Shown here: piece by piece, positions 27,935 to 37,476 of the stretch
Layout of the letters: every line of letters starts with the position of its first letter
How positions within the stretch are numbered: the first letter of the stretch is position 1
Assembly: GCA_900168235.1 (NCBI GenBank)
Contig: FUZG01000009.1
Location: 62,001-126,000 of the forward strand
Length of the DNA: 64,000 bases
DNA from: Lachnospiraceae bacterium
GTDB taxonomy: Bacteria > Bacillota > Clostridia > Lachnospirales > Lachnospiraceae
Reading direction: 5' to 3'
Made by a program: the position numbers and the translations under genes
Notes under the pieces: model-generated
What the model saw: the letters and a program-made list of their open reading frames with translations, nothing else
Told to the model about the DNA's origin: nothing
The model's database searches: none

Positions 27935-28819
27935 ATGCAGGGCAGAAAAAATTCTTTATCAAATGTGCTGGAGTTTTCGCTCTTTGGTCTGCCGTCCTTT
28001 GTCATCTGGTTTTCGGTTGTCATCATTCCGTTTATTTACGGGCTTTGGATCACATTTACAGATTGGAACGGACTGGCATTAGACATTCATTTTATAGGAA
28101 TTGAAAACTACAGACATATTCTTACAGATGCAGCTTTTCTTGGGGCATTTGCAAAAACTGTTATATACGCGGTTTTTACGGTATTACTCAGTAACTTGAT
28201 GGGATTTCTCCTTGCCCTTGTGGTAACAAGCGGTATCAAGGGTCAGAATCTGTTCAGAACCGGTTTCTTTACGCCTAATATCATAGGCGGAATTATTTTA
28301 GGATACATATGGAATTTTATTTTTTCTTTTGGGCTTACGAAGATCGGAGAAGCAGCAGGTATTTCATGGATGGAGACTTCATGGCTCACAAATCCTACCC
28401 GTGCGTTAATGGCGCTTATCATCGTAAGCGCATGGCAGATGAGCGGATATCTCATGGTCATATACATTGCAGGACTGACTGCAGTTCCGTCAGAACTCAT
28501 GGAAGCTGCAAGTGTTGACGGCGCTACTGAGCGCCAGATCGTAACTCAAGTGAAGCTTCCAATGATCAGAGGAACTATTGCGATCTGTGTGTTCCTTTCG
28601 ATTTCCAGATGCTTCATGTCCTTCGACACAAACCTGTCTCTTACAGCAGGCGGTCCGTATAAATCAACAGAGCTCATTGCCTACAAGATATATCAGACCG
28701 CATTTACCAGTATGAATTTTGGTGAAGGTCAGGCACAGGCGATCGTTCTGTTTGTTATCGTTGCAGTGATCTCTCTGTTTCAGGTTTACTACACAAGAAA
28801 AGGAAGGGTTGACGCATGA
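27935..28819 (+). CDS. ABC sugar transporter permease (MalF/UgpA type)
   Basis: A 294-residue inner-membrane permease with six hydrophobic segments. The EAA loop that contacts the ATPase is visible as LMEAASVDGATERQIVTQVKLPMIRG. It starts 1 bp after the binding-protein stop and overlaps the next permease by 4 bp, so the three genes are translationally linked. Confidence 0.93.
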   Translation: MQGRKNSLSNVLEFSLFGLPSFVIWFSVVIIPFIYGLWITFTDWNGLALDIHFIGIENYRHILTDAAFLGAFAKTVIYAVFTVLLSNLMGFLLALVVTSGIKGQNLFRTGFFTPNIIGGIILGYIWNFIFSFGLTKIGEAAGISWMETSWLTNPTRALMALIIVSAWQMSGYLMVIYIAGLTAVPSELMEAASVDGATERQIVTQVKLPMIRGTIAICVFLSISRCFMSFDTNLSLTAGGPYKSTELIAYKIYQTAFTSMNFGEGQAQAIVLFVIVAVISLFQVYYTRKGRVDA

Positions 28820-29646
28820 GATCGAAGAATAAGAGAAAATATACGCTGTTCATAGCAACAGTTATCGTACTCATACTGTTCATGGTGCCCTTTTACATGC
28901 TTGTGGTCAATTCCTTTAAGTCAACGGCAGAGTTTCTGAAGAATCCGTTTGCCCTTCCTCAGAGCTTAGTTTTAGATAATTTTTTCACTGCTGTTGAGAG
29001 GATGAATTTTGGGAAGTCACTTTTTAATACTGCATTTATTACTGTGACAGCAGTGGCTGTGAATATGATAGTGACTTCCATGACCGGATATTTATTTGCA
29101 AGGAAAAAATGGAAGGTGAATAAGATCATTTTCATAGCCTTCCTTGCGTCCATGGTCGCGCCTTTTCAGGTCTATATGATCCCTCTTGTAAGGATCTATG
29201 CAGGCTTACTGGGTTTTTCCAACAATCTCATGATGGTGGCATACGTTGCTGTGGGACTGAATGTTCCCTTTGCTGTATTTCTTTACTCAGGATTTGTCGA
29301 GGGAATACCGGTCGAACTTGATGAAGCAGCGCTTATAGACGGATGCGGTTTTACAAGGACATTTTTCTACATTATCATGCCCCTTTTAAAACCTATAATC
29401 ATCACGGTCACAGTATTCGTTGCAATGGGTGTGTGGAACGATTTCCTGATGTCGAGTCTGTTCCTAACAAAAACTGAAACGAAGACTCTTGCTATTGCGA
29501 TCAAGACTTTCCTTACCAATCATTCAGCGGAGTACGCTCCAATGATGGCAGGTCTTTTCCTTAGCGTGCTTCCGGTGCTGATATTCTATCTTATAGGACA
29601 GAAGTACATTATCGAAGGTGTAATTGCCGGAAGTGTAAAGGGATAA
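28816..29646 (+). CDS. ABC sugar transporter permease (MalG/UgpE type)
   Basis: A 276-residue permease with six membrane segments. ELDEAALIDGCGFTRTFFYIIMPLLKP is the EAA motif, and MGVWNDFLMSSLFL is a typical MalG-family signature. Last gene of the importer operon, followed by a strong terminator. Confidence 0.93.
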   Translation: MRSKNKRKYTLFIATVIVLILFMVPFYMLVVNSFKSTAEFLKNPFALPQSLVLDNFFTAVERMNFGKSLFNTAFITVTAVAVNMIVTSMTGYLFARKKWKVNKIIFIAFLASMVAPFQVYMIPLVRIYAGLLGFSNNLMMVAYVAVGLNVPFAVFLYSGFVEGIPVELDEAALIDGCGFTRTFFYIIMPLLKPIIITVTVFVAMGVWNDFLMSSLFLTKTETKTLAIAIKTFLTNHSAEYAPMMAGLFLSVLPVLIFYLIGQKYIIEGVIAGSVKG

Positions 29647-29668
29647 TTGCAGTTTGAACAAAGAACAA

Positions 29669-29714
29669 AAAGCAGGACTGACCTTAAAATGGGTCAGTCC
29701 TGTTTGTTTTTTCG
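29669..29714 (+). terminator. Intrinsic terminator of the ABC importer operon
   Basis: AGGACTGACC / GGGTCAGTCCT hairpin followed by GTTTGTTTTTT. Confidence 0.9.
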
Positions 29715-29784
29715 GTGTATTCTTTAAGAGAACAGTATTGCAGAAGGTTGGCAGAGAAAACATGACGCAAAAAGATTGAAATAC

Positions 29785-29838
29785 TGAAATAATGACAATT
29801 ATTGAGGGATAAATTATTGAAATAATGACAATTATTGA
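29785..29838. repeat. Two identical 21-bp direct repeats containing AATGACAATT
   Basis: The units at 29785-29805 and 29818-29838 are identical and 33 bp apart centre to centre. Each has an internal inverted repeat AATAAT-gaca-ATTATT. They lie between the importer terminator and the end of the HAD gene. AATGACAATT also occurs at 25219 (before the SGNH gene) and 26511 (before the binding-protein gene). Confidence 0.6.
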
Positions 29839-29871
29839 TTATTGAACCTGTATAGTGATCACTATCTCAAA

Positions 29872-30672
29872 TCAAAAGGCGATTGGCGTAAATAGACCCA
29901 ACTTTTCGCAGGCGTTGTAGATACCGTTTTTATCTACATCATCGGTCACAAAGTCGGCGAGTTCCTTTAATTTGGGAACAGCATTTCCCATTGCAACTTT
30001 GGTCCAATCGTCAGTAAACATTGAAATATCGTTATCGGAATCACCAAATACTATTGCATCGCTATAATCTGCGTTAAAATGATCCATTACTTCTTTTATG
30101 CCTACAGCTTTGTAGGATGGTTCTATAAAAATATAGTTATTATGAAATCTGTAATGTGGAAGGCTTTTTAGTGATGACAGTGTTTGTTCTTCTTCGGGTG
30201 TACATGCCACGTATGCCTTATAAATGTTTTTGTAATTTGCAGGATCTAAGTTGCTGATTATTTTTTGGCTCATGTATTCGTCGTGGACTGCGTTATCAAA
30301 TCGATTGTCCGGTACTGCTCTTGTATTAGAATTATCGATCTGTATTCCCCAGGGAAAGCCTTTTTCTTCACATTCTCTTATTAGAGCTACGACATTCTCC
30401 TTAGGTAAAGATTTTATCCCAACCAGAGTGTTATTGATCGTTACGCCATATCCGCCATCACTCACCATGTTTTCAAATCCCAAGTCGTGCATAATGTCGA
30501 CGGCGAGAGCTTGCGCTCTTCCGGTTGCGATGCATAAAAAATGTCCGGCTTTTCTTAGCTTTTCCAATGCCAGCTTAGTCGATCCGGGGATATAAAAATT
30601 TTCATATCCGCCGGCAGCAAGTGTTCCATCTATATCAAAAAATAAATATCTTTTCTTATTCAGGACGATCAC
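29872..30672 (-). CDS. HAD-superfamily Cof-type phosphatase
   Basis: A ~266-residue HAD hydrolase with a C2 cap. Motif I is LFFDIDGTLAAGG, motif II CIATGR, motif III a Lys near SYKAVGIKEV, motif IV VFGDSDNDISM. Cof/SupH proteins dephosphorylate sugar phosphates or flavin precursors. The start is uncertain: GTG at 30672 has no ribosome binding site, while GAGG sits 8 bases before an in-frame CTG at 30663, giving a more natural N terminus (LNKKRYLFFDIDG). It ends beside the direct repeats. Confidence 0.88.
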   Translation of the reverse strand: MIVLNKKRYLFFDIDGTLAAGGYENFYIPGSTKLALEKLRKAGHFLCIATGRAQALAVDIMHDLGFENMVSDGGYGVTINNTLVGIKSLPKENVVALIRECEEKGFPWGIQIDNSNTRAVPDNRFDNAVHDEYMSQKIISNLDPANYKNIYKAYVACTPEEEQTLSSLKSLPHYRFHNNYIFIEPSYKAVGIKEVMDHFNADYSDAIVFGDSDNDISMFTDDWTKVAMGNAVPKLKELADFVTDDVDKNGIYNACEKLGLFTPIAF

Positions 30673-30826
30673 CTCAAATCATTTGTATAATCTACAGCGC
30701 TGTTTTTGCGTGATTGAATAATAACACATATTAAAACGAATAATAATGATCGATTGTGTTTGAATCTATTGATTTAGTGTTAAAATAATGTTGAATTAAA
30801 CATTCAAAGATGAAAAGGGGCTTTAG

Positions 30827-31603
30827 ATGAGCAAAGGAAACGAGATAAACAGCATAGCACGCCGAGAGCAGATCTATGATTTTATAAAAGAAGAAGGTAC
30901 GGTAAATGTAAAGGAGTTATCTAAAAAATTTGATGTCTCTGATATGACAATAAGAAGAGACCTTCACATAATGGAAGAACAGGGGATACTGATAACTCAT
31001 TATGGGGGTGCAACACTTAGACATCCAAATGCTGTCCATACATTTGATGTGCGGAAGGAAAGCTTTTATTCTGCAAAGGTTGCAATAGCACGCCGCGCCG
31101 CTGAACACATAAAGGAAAATGATGTGATCTATCTGGATCCCAGCACCACTGTCCTTTTAATGACCAGATATCTGCCGCCTGTACATCACACCATAGTGAC
31201 CAGTTCGTTAGCTGTAATGCAGGAGTGCTCGCATAATCCTTATGTGACTTTATATATAGCACCGGGCAGATATCAATCAAATTATGGCGGTTCGATGGAC
31301 ACTGATACTATGGCATATCTTTCAAATTTTCACTTTGATACAGCCTTTCTTGGAACCGGTTTTATAGATACCGTCTATGGAGTTACAAGCACGGAAATTG
31401 ACTGTGCTATAAAACAAGTGATAATGAAAAATTCTGAAGAGAATATTCTGCTGGTGGATCATTCTAAGTTTGGCTTACACGTCATGAAGAAATTCGCCGA
31501 TATCAGGGACTTCAATACCATCATCACAGATGGCGATATTTCACCTGAAGATGAGCATAATATTCTAAAAGAAAAGGTTAAACTCAATATATGTAACCTG
31601 TAA
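30827..31603 (+). CDS. DeoR-family transcriptional regulator
   Basis: A 258-residue repressor. The N-terminal DeoR HTH is textbook: RREQIYDFIKEEGTVNVKELSKKFDVSDMTIRRDLHIMEEQGIL, followed by HYGGA. The C-terminal DeoRC sugar-phosphate sensor contains NDVIYLDPSTTVLLM and FLGTGFIDTVYGVTS. AGGGG lies before the ATG. Divergent from the HAD phosphatase and near the ABC importer, it probably senses a phosphorylated sugar and controls one of these. Confidence 0.92.
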   Translation: MSKGNEINSIARREQIYDFIKEEGTVNVKELSKKFDVSDMTIRRDLHIMEEQGILITHYGGATLRHPNAVHTFDVRKESFYSAKVAIARRAAEHIKENDVIYLDPSTTVLLMTRYLPPVHHTIVTSSLAVMQECSHNPYVTLYIAPGRYQSNYGGSMDTDTMAYLSNFHFDTAFLGTGFIDTVYGVTSTEIDCAIKQVIMKNSEENILLVDHSKFGLHVMKKFADIRDFNTIITDGDISPEDEHNILKEKVKLNICNL

Positions 31604-31685
31604 ATATTGCCGATGCGGCTGATAAAGGCATGAATCGGCTTATTATTTTCTTAAGAATTTCAAAAAAACAGCGAATGTAAATACC

Positions 31686-31724
31686 GGGCAAGCAGCAATT
31701 TAGGGCTGTTTGCCCATTTTTGTA
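31686..31724 (+). terminator. Intrinsic terminator after the DeoR gene
   Basis: GGGCAA-GCAGC / GCTG-TTTGCCC hairpin followed by ATTTTTG. Confidence 0.75.
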
Positions 31725-31822
31725 AATTTGCGGCAAAAAAATGAACATACGCATTGTGATATAGTTAAAAGGTTATAAAAAAGAAGTACAAAAAACGGAT
31801 AGTGAATTAATAAAGGAGTATT

Positions 31823-32923
31823 ATGAAAAAAACAGTATTTATGATCACATTGGCGTCCCTGGCTTTATTTACCGGATGCGGCAATATACAGAAAGAGCAG
31901 ACAGAAGACCATGATTTCGGTTTAGAAACAGTTGAGGAAACAGAAGAATCTGAAGAGATGACCACTGAGGATGCCGCTGAAGCGTCTGCTGTGGAACCTG
32001 ATGAAAAGACAGATGAGGAAACTGATCGTATCTGGAGTAGTGAAAATTCAGAGAGCGTAACTGTAGACCTGGATTTTCCGCTGGAAGAAGGAAAACATGA
32101 ATTATTTATTCCTGAATATTCAGATGAAGCTGAGATGGAATATAGAAAAGATGGTGAGACTATCAGCAAGATAGGTGAGAAACTTCCTTATGCAATCAAG
32201 GAGATCAAGGCCTGCGACTTCACATTCGATGGAGTGATCGATCTGATAATTGTCGGTACGGACGGATTCGATAACGAAAGATTCTGGCTTTACAGTGGTT
32301 GTGCACCTGAGTATGAAGGAGACAGTTTTAATTTCAGAGGCGAAGATGATATCAAGAAATCTGTTAATAGTGATCTGCCGGATGGATACAACGCAGAAAG
32401 TATTGAAAAATTCATCACAAATGGTGTTGAAAATGGAAGTATCAGTTCATACAGCGAGGCTTATAAGGCGGTGCTTCGCTGCGATGAGCTAAGAGGTGCA
32501 GATTACAGTTACAATCTGATCTACCTGAATGAGGATGAAGAACCTGAGCTTGTTGAAGATTCAGGAATGTTAAATGTGTATAGTTTTTCAAATGGAATAA
32601 TAACCCGGCCGATGGTTAATTGCTCCTATGGAGTTGGCGGCTGTGTGTATTATGAATATGCGCCTTATAAGAACACTCTCAGGACCTTCGGCCATAGCAT
32701 GGAAGAATACGGAAACACTTTATATACAATAAAAGACAATATGCTCACCTGCTTGTATAGTGACAGCACTCCTTATGAGTCTTCGGAAATCACCTATGAA
32801 AACTATACGGATGAGAAATTAACAGATAAAGAGCTGGAAGACAGGGTTAAGGAGCTTAATTCTTATACTTTTGAAGAACTGCATGGCGATTATACAAAAG
32901 AGGAGATATTGGCGAAGCTGTAA
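31823..32923 (+). CDS. Hypothetical lipoprotein with acidic linker
   Basis: A 366-residue secreted lipoprotein: signal peptide with lipobox LASLALFTGCG, a ~60-residue low-complexity Glu/Thr-rich linker, then a globular domain without a family I can name. A segment (SSYSEAYKAVLRCDEL...YNLIYLNEDEEPELVEDSG) resembles the VCBS/FG-GAP-like 'E/D-rich D-x-D-x-x-PEL' repeats of Lachnospiraceae surface lipoproteins. AAAGGAG precedes the ATG. It lies upstream of the sensing operon but is separated from it by a palindromic operator. Confidence 0.75.
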   Translation: MKKTVFMITLASLALFTGCGNIQKEQTEDHDFGLETVEETEESEEMTTEDAAEASAVEPDEKTDEETDRIWSSENSESVTVDLDFPLEEGKHELFIPEYSDEAEMEYRKDGETISKIGEKLPYAIKEIKACDFTFDGVIDLIIVGTDGFDNERFWLYSGCAPEYEGDSFNFRGEDDIKKSVNSDLPDGYNAESIEKFITNGVENGSISSYSEAYKAVLRCDELRGADYSYNLIYLNEDEEPELVEDSGMLNVYSFSNGIITRPMVNCSYGVGGCVYYEYAPYKNTLRTFGHSMEEYGNTLYTIKDNMLTCLYSDSTPYESSEITYENYTDEKLTDKELEDRVKELNSYTFEELHGDYTKEEILAKL

Positions 32924-32968
32924 CGTCATATAGTCGGAGCTACACTCTGTGCTGATGGTTTCAATAAT

Positions 32969-32984
32969 AGTGACAAATGTCACT
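32969..32984. promoter_or_regulatory. Palindromic operator upstream of the sensing operon
   Basis: AGTGACA-AA-TGTCACT, perfect 7-bp arms, 105 bp before the GTG of the sensor operon. The core TGACA-AA-TGTCA recurs upstream of the PTS operon (37528-37543). Likely site for the NarL-type regulator of this operon. Confidence 0.65.
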
Positions 32985-33088
32985 GTCAGAATAAGGGGAC
33001 ATTATGATAAAATTAGTTTAAAATATCGAAATTTAGTCTTCTCATGCGCAGGCGGCGGTTGCCGTTCTGACATATTCGGAGTTTTATC

Positions 33089-34063
33089 GTGGAATCATCA
33101 GCAGAGCACACATTTCAATTATGGCAGTGGATGGCTAATATAGTCATCCTGATATTTGTCGTGATCGTGGTGATCATATTTTGTCAGGATCACTCAAAGA
33201 GTCAGAAAGAACAGTCACTCCTTATCGGATGCAGTTACATGACTATGAATAACGAATTTTACCGGATCCTTAATGAGCAGATCAGTCATAAGGTCGAGGC
33301 AGAAAGGGACCGTATCATTCTGAGGGACCCTGCATTAAATGAAGAACGCCAGATAGAACAGATAAATGAAATGATAGATCAGGGAATAAATGCCCTGGTA
33401 GTGACGCCTGTTGATTCATCAAGTCTCACGGAAGTGCTTCAGAGAGCGAAGGATAACGGGATAAAAGTAGTTGTGGTCGATACAGATATCGATGACAAGT
33501 CCCTTGCTGACTGCACCATCGTCTCAGATAACTACAAGGCAGGATATATTGTAGGAAATTACTACCTTAAAGAACATAAAGACGGCAGAGTGGTAATTCT
33601 CACCCATGAAGAGACATCGTCCGGACGCGAACGGGTTCAGGGGTTTAAAGATGCGATCTCAACCAATAAAAATGTGAGGATCGTTGCTGAACTTGACTGT
33701 AAAGGACAGGTCGAGATCGCGCTTCCTGTTCTCAAGGGATATATTGACAACGGCGCCAGCTTTGACAGTGTTTTCTGTCTGAATGATCCTTCAGCAGTAG
33801 GAGCTGCGTCTGCTCTTGAGGAGTACGGTTTTTTGTATAAGACTGATGTCTATGGAGTTGACGGATCACCCGATGTGAAGGCTCTTATTGCGGAAGGAAA
33901 AATACGCGCAACAGCCCAGCAGTTCCCAACAAAGCTTGGAAACAGGGCGGCAGAAGCAGTATATGCGCTGTTAAAAGGAGAAGAGGTCAGTGATGATCGT
34001 GTATCCGTGAAACTTCTTACAAAAGATAATGTGGAGGATAATTATGTGGATCGCTGGCAGTGA
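33089..34063 (+). CDS. Membrane-anchored periplasmic-binding-protein-like sugar sensor
   Basis: A 324-residue RbsB/LacI-fold substrate-binding protein with an N-terminal uncleaved-looking membrane helix (NIVILIFVVIVVIIFC). LLIGCSYMTMNNEFYRILNEQI, GINALVVTPVDSSSL and FCLNDPSAVGAASALEEYG, VYGVDGSPDVKALIAEGKIRATAQQ are type-I periplasmic binding hallmarks. No permease is linked; instead it overlaps the kinase gene, so it probably presents bound sugar to the kinase, as CcpA-independent YesN/XylFII-type systems do. GTG start with GGAG 7 bases upstream. Confidence 0.88.
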   Translation: MESSAEHTFQLWQWMANIVILIFVVIVVIIFCQDHSKSQKEQSLLIGCSYMTMNNEFYRILNEQISHKVEAERDRIILRDPALNEERQIEQINEMIDQGINALVVTPVDSSSLTEVLQRAKDNGIKVVVVDTDIDDKSLADCTIVSDNYKAGYIVGNYYLKEHKDGRVVILTHEETSSGRERVQGFKDAISTNKNVRIVAELDCKGQVEIALPVLKGYIDNGASFDSVFCLNDPSAVGAASALEEYGFLYKTDVYGVDGSPDVKALIAEGKIRATAQQFPTKLGNRAAEAVYALLKGEEVSDDRVSVKLLTKDNVEDNYVDRWQ

Positions 34064-35381
34064 CGGAAGGTTACCTGATAATCAGATACTTGTCCGTATG
34101 CCGGAGTTCTTTATGAGGATCCTCCTCATGCTGAATTTTCTCATCATAATAACAATGTCTGCTTTTATGGTAAGAAGTCTTTTAGGAACAGTTCATTCCG
34201 GAGAAGCAGCAGCTTTTCTGGAAGCGGCAGGACATGTACCGATAGAAGCCGGAAAGATTCCGGTGATGGTTGTGATACTTTATTCATCTCTTGTGATCCT
34301 CACCACGGTAATATGCAACAATCACTGGGAGCTTTTTGCAAAGGCTTGCGGAGAATGTATCCTGGTGGCTGCGATAAGTGTGACCCTCGGGATGGGGTAT
34401 ACGGGAGCAATGTTTCTCGTCATCGCAGATGTGATCCGTTATAAAATAGACTGGAAAGAGCGAGCGCTCTACATCGTATCTGTTTCAATGCTGTACATAA
34501 TTATGAACACTGAGATGGTCTGGAAGTCGCTTAACATCATCCCCGTTGATGTGTATTGGACCTATTACAGCATTGATTTCAGAGGGCTTCTCACGGCAGG
34601 TTTTTCAACGCTTAAACTCATAAATATATTTGTATTTATCTTCTATGTTGTAATAATCGCTCTCGCTCAGATGAGTGAAGCGGACAGGATATATTCTCTT
34701 AATCTGAAGCTTCAGGCGGCAAACAGCCAGCTTGAAAAATATGCGAAAGAATCAGCGCACAATGCGGAGATACAGGAACGAAACCGTCTCGCCCGTGAGA
34801 TACATGACACGATCGGTCATTCACTTACGGGAATTGTAACCGGAATTGAAGCCAGCATCATGCTCATGGATATTGATGCCGGGGCAGCTAAGAAGCAGAT
34901 GCAGGCAATCGAAGAAGTGGCAAGAGCCGGGATAACTGACGTTCGCCAATCAGTAAGAGCACTCAGACCCGATGTACTTGAAAATAATAAACTTGAAGAT
35001 GCCTTGAAAAAAATTGTAAATGATATGAGGGCATCGACGGGGGTAGATATAAAGTATGAAAATCTCGCTCATCTTGAGGGTATGAGTGAAGATGAAGAAG
35101 ACACGGTATATCGTATTTTTCAGGAAAGCATAACCAATTCTATAAGACACGGCAAGGCTACGCGGATAGAGTGCTTTATGAGACGGGAAGAGAATTACCT
35201 TCATATCACTATTTCCGATAATGGTATCGGATGCAAGGATGTGACACAGGGCTTTGGGCTCCATCACATGCAGGAGAGGCTGAATCTTCTTCAGGGTGAA
35301 CTCAATTACTCAGGAGAAAACGGTTTTGTTGTTGATGTGAAGATCCCTGTCAGATGGGGAAAGGAAAAATGGAATGATTAA
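34044..35381 (+). CDS. Sensor histidine kinase, NarL/DegS-type (HisKA_3)
   Basis: A 445-residue membrane kinase. About six hydrophobic segments occupy residues 20-220, then a short coiled region, the HisKA_3 dimerisation box NRLAREIHDTIGHSLTGIV with the phospho-acceptor His, and a HATPase domain (FQESITNSIRHGKA, ISDNGIGCKD, GFGLHHMQERL). The start at 34044 has GGAGG 6 bases upstream and overlaps the binding-protein gene by 20 bp; the adjacent regulator overlaps its 3' end by 8 bp. It likely receives the sugar signal from the anchored binding protein. Confidence 0.93.
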   Translation: MWIAGSDGRLPDNQILVRMPEFFMRILLMLNFLIIITMSAFMVRSLLGTVHSGEAAAFLEAAGHVPIEAGKIPVMVVILYSSLVILTTVICNNHWELFAKACGECILVAAISVTLGMGYTGAMFLVIADVIRYKIDWKERALYIVSVSMLYIIMNTEMVWKSLNIIPVDVYWTYYSIDFRGLLTAGFSTLKLINIFVFIFYVVIIALAQMSEADRIYSLNLKLQAANSQLEKYAKESAHNAEIQERNRLAREIHDTIGHSLTGIVTGIEASIMLMDIDAGAAKKQMQAIEEVARAGITDVRQSVRALRPDVLENNKLEDALKKIVNDMRASTGVDIKYENLAHLEGMSEDEEDTVYRIFQESITNSIRHGKATRIECFMRREENYLHITISDNGIGCKDVTQGFGLHHMQERLNLLQGELNYSGENGFVVDVKIPVRWGKEKWND

Positions 35382-36033
35382 AATTCTTGTTGCAGATGAT
35401 CAGGAGCTTATGCGTCAGAGCCTTACAGTCATCCTGAACAGTGTGCATGATTTTGAAGTTACAGAAAGTGTTGAGGACGGGCGTGAGGCAGTACGTTCAG
35501 TTCGTGCGAACAAACCGGATGTGATCCTTATGGACATCCGTATGCCCAATATGGACGGCGTAGTCGCAACCCAGATCATCAAGGAAAATTATCCTGATAT
35601 AAAAATAATAATCCTTACAACCTTTGATGATGACGAATATGTTTTTAACGCGCTGAAATTTGGTGCCAGCGGATATCTCTTAAAAGGAATCTCTGTACAA
35701 GGGCTGGAAAAAGCCATCAGAAAAGTATACGCGGGAACAGCAATGATAAATGAAGATATAGCATCCCGTGTAGTGCGGCTTTTTTCCAAAATGGCGCAGT
35801 CCAACATTACAATACAGGTTGATGAGATGCAGACTAAGTCAATAAAAGAAAGTGAATGGCCTGTGATAAAGCTTGTTGGCTGCGGTCTTCCGAATAAGGA
35901 AATCGCAGCAAAACTCAATCTGTCGGAAGGAACTGTACGAAACACTTTGTCTTCCGTGCTTTCAAAGCTGGGACTCCGGGACAGGACGCAGCTCGCCATA
36001 TGGGCAGTTCAGACCGGTGCAGTCAATCGTTAA
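35374..36033 (+). CDS. Response regulator, NarL/LuxR family
   Basis: A 219-residue regulator. Receiver domain: KILVADDQELMRQSL, phospho-acceptor Asp in DVILMDIRMPNMDG, Thr in ILTTFDDDEY, Lys in LLKG. C-terminal LuxR HTH: LVGCGLPNKEIAAKLNLSEGTVRNTLSSVLSKLGLRDRTQLA. It overlaps the kinase gene by 8 bp. NarL-type dimers bind short inverted repeats, and the TGACA-AA-TGTCA palindromes upstream of its own operon and of the PTS operon are suitable sites. Confidence 0.95.
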   Translation: MIKILVADDQELMRQSLTVILNSVHDFEVTESVEDGREAVRSVRANKPDVILMDIRMPNMDGVVATQIIKENYPDIKIIILTTFDDDEYVFNALKFGASGYLLKGISVQGLEKAIRKVYAGTAMINEDIASRVVRLFSKMAQSNITIQVDEMQTKSIKESEWPVIKLVGCGLPNKEIAAKLNLSEGTVRNTLSSVLSKLGLRDRTQLAIWAVQTGAVNR

Positions 36034-36049
36034 TTGAGTAATAACAAGT

Positions 36050-37468
36050 ATGAATAAAGATAGAAAAAAAGGATTAAAGGGACGGATCCGTTTTGACGGG
36101 GGAAAAAGCCTCCCTGTTACAAGCTGGTTTCCGAAAGTTTTTCATGAGATCTTTTTTATGGAGCGGGAGGCCAGAGTCATCCTCTGTGTAGTGCTGTTCT
36201 TTCTGTCGCTTTTCATCCTGACTCTTGGAGAGGGCAGTTTCAGAAGGACTAGAAACAATCTCACAGTTGGTGTATTTTCCGGAAGCTATTGGGACGTCCA
36301 AAATGGAAATACATATAAGATAGTGGATGATGCCATCAAAGCATATGAGAAGAAATACCCGAATATAAAAGTCACATACGAGAGCGGTGTTATCAAGTCA
36401 GACTATACGGAATGGCTAAATGAGCGGATCATGAGCGGATCTATGCCGGACGTGGTATTTATCCTAGGTCAGGATTTCAGCTCCCTGGCAGAAATGGGTG
36501 CACTCAAAAATCTAAACGGTCTGGTTAATAAAGACAGATCATTTGATAAAGATGCTTATTTCAGCACAGCCTGGAAAGCGGGAGAGTATGAGGGAAAGCA
36601 GTATGCCCTTCCCTACGAATGTGCTCCCCAATTAATGTTTGTAAATAAAACTATCCTCGATAAAGAAGGAATCAGAATGCCTGAGGCAGGTTGGAACTGG
36701 TCGGATTTCTACAGAATATGCAGAAATGTGACAACTACCGGAGAATCGGCGGATGAGAAACAATATGGTGTTACGGGATATGATTGGAACTGTGCGTTTA
36801 ACGCGAACGGTGTAGATTTTTTTGAACATGGAAATGAGTATGTTGACTTCTCTGTGCCGGGGGTTACAGAATCATTGGAATTGATCGAGAAGTTAAACGA
36901 ACTTAACCATGGCTATAAAGTGTCCGAAGCAGACTTTTCTGAAGGTAATGTAGTGTTTCAGCCGATGCCATTTTCTCAGTACAGAGCATATAAATCCCAG
37001 GAACTTCATATCAAGAAGTACTCCGGATTTGAATGGGACTGCCTTACCATGCCTGCAGGTCCTAATGGTGACAACGTATCGGAGCTGGATACACTCTGCA
37101 TTGGAATGAGTGCCGGAACAAATATGCAAGCTGAAGCATGGAGCTTTATGAAGCTTATTTCTTCTGATCCCGATATACAGAAAGAAATTCTGGAATATTC
37201 GGATGGTCTTTCTGTGGTAAGAGATGTAACCCTTTCCGATGAAGCAAGTCACATGATCGTCGGATCATCAAAAGGAACATTCAACATGATGATGCTGGAA
37301 AAAGCTACTGATAATTCTGTTGTTGCTCCCAGATTCCGCGGATGCAGTGAAGTGAAGGAACAGGTTGATCTGGCTGTCCGTTCTATTCTCGAAGGGGAAG
37401 CCAATATTGAGACAGAGCAGATCATCTGGAACCGTGAAATAAATAATTATCTTCAGACATTGAATTAA
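36050..37468 (+). CDS. Membrane-anchored family-1 extracellular solute-binding protein
   Basis: A 472-residue binding protein with an unusual N terminus: ~45 basic cytoplasmic residues, one membrane helix (VILCVVLFFLSLFILTLG), then a family-1 solute-binding domain (LTVGVFSGSYWDVQNGNTYKIV, YEGKQYALPYECAPQLMFVNKTIL). No lipobox. No permease lies beside it, and it follows the response regulator by 16 bp, so I read it as a second sensory or ligand-capture subunit of the two-component system rather than a transporter part. A strong terminator follows. Confidence 0.85.
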   Translation: MNKDRKKGLKGRIRFDGGKSLPVTSWFPKVFHEIFFMEREARVILCVVLFFLSLFILTLGEGSFRRTRNNLTVGVFSGSYWDVQNGNTYKIVDDAIKAYEKKYPNIKVTYESGVIKSDYTEWLNERIMSGSMPDVVFILGQDFSSLAEMGALKNLNGLVNKDRSFDKDAYFSTAWKAGEYEGKQYALPYECAPQLMFVNKTILDKEGIRMPEAGWNWSDFYRICRNVTTTGESADEKQYGVTGYDWNCAFNANGVDFFEHGNEYVDFSVPGVTESLELIEKLNELNHGYKVSEADFSEGNVVFQPMPFSQYRAYKSQELHIKKYSGFEWDCLTMPAGPNGDNVSELDTLCIGMSAGTNMQAEAWSFMKLISSDPDIQKEILEYSDGLSVVRDVTLSDEASHMIVGSSKGTFNMMMLEKATDNSVVAPRFRGCSEVKEQVDLAVRSILEGEANIETEQIIWNREINNYLQTLN

Positions 37469-37476
37469 AGGGATTA

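Noticed and set aside
30663-30672. CTG as the certain start of the HAD phosphatase
   Set aside because: Spacing to GAGG favours it, but CTG starts are rare, so the GTG was kept with a note.
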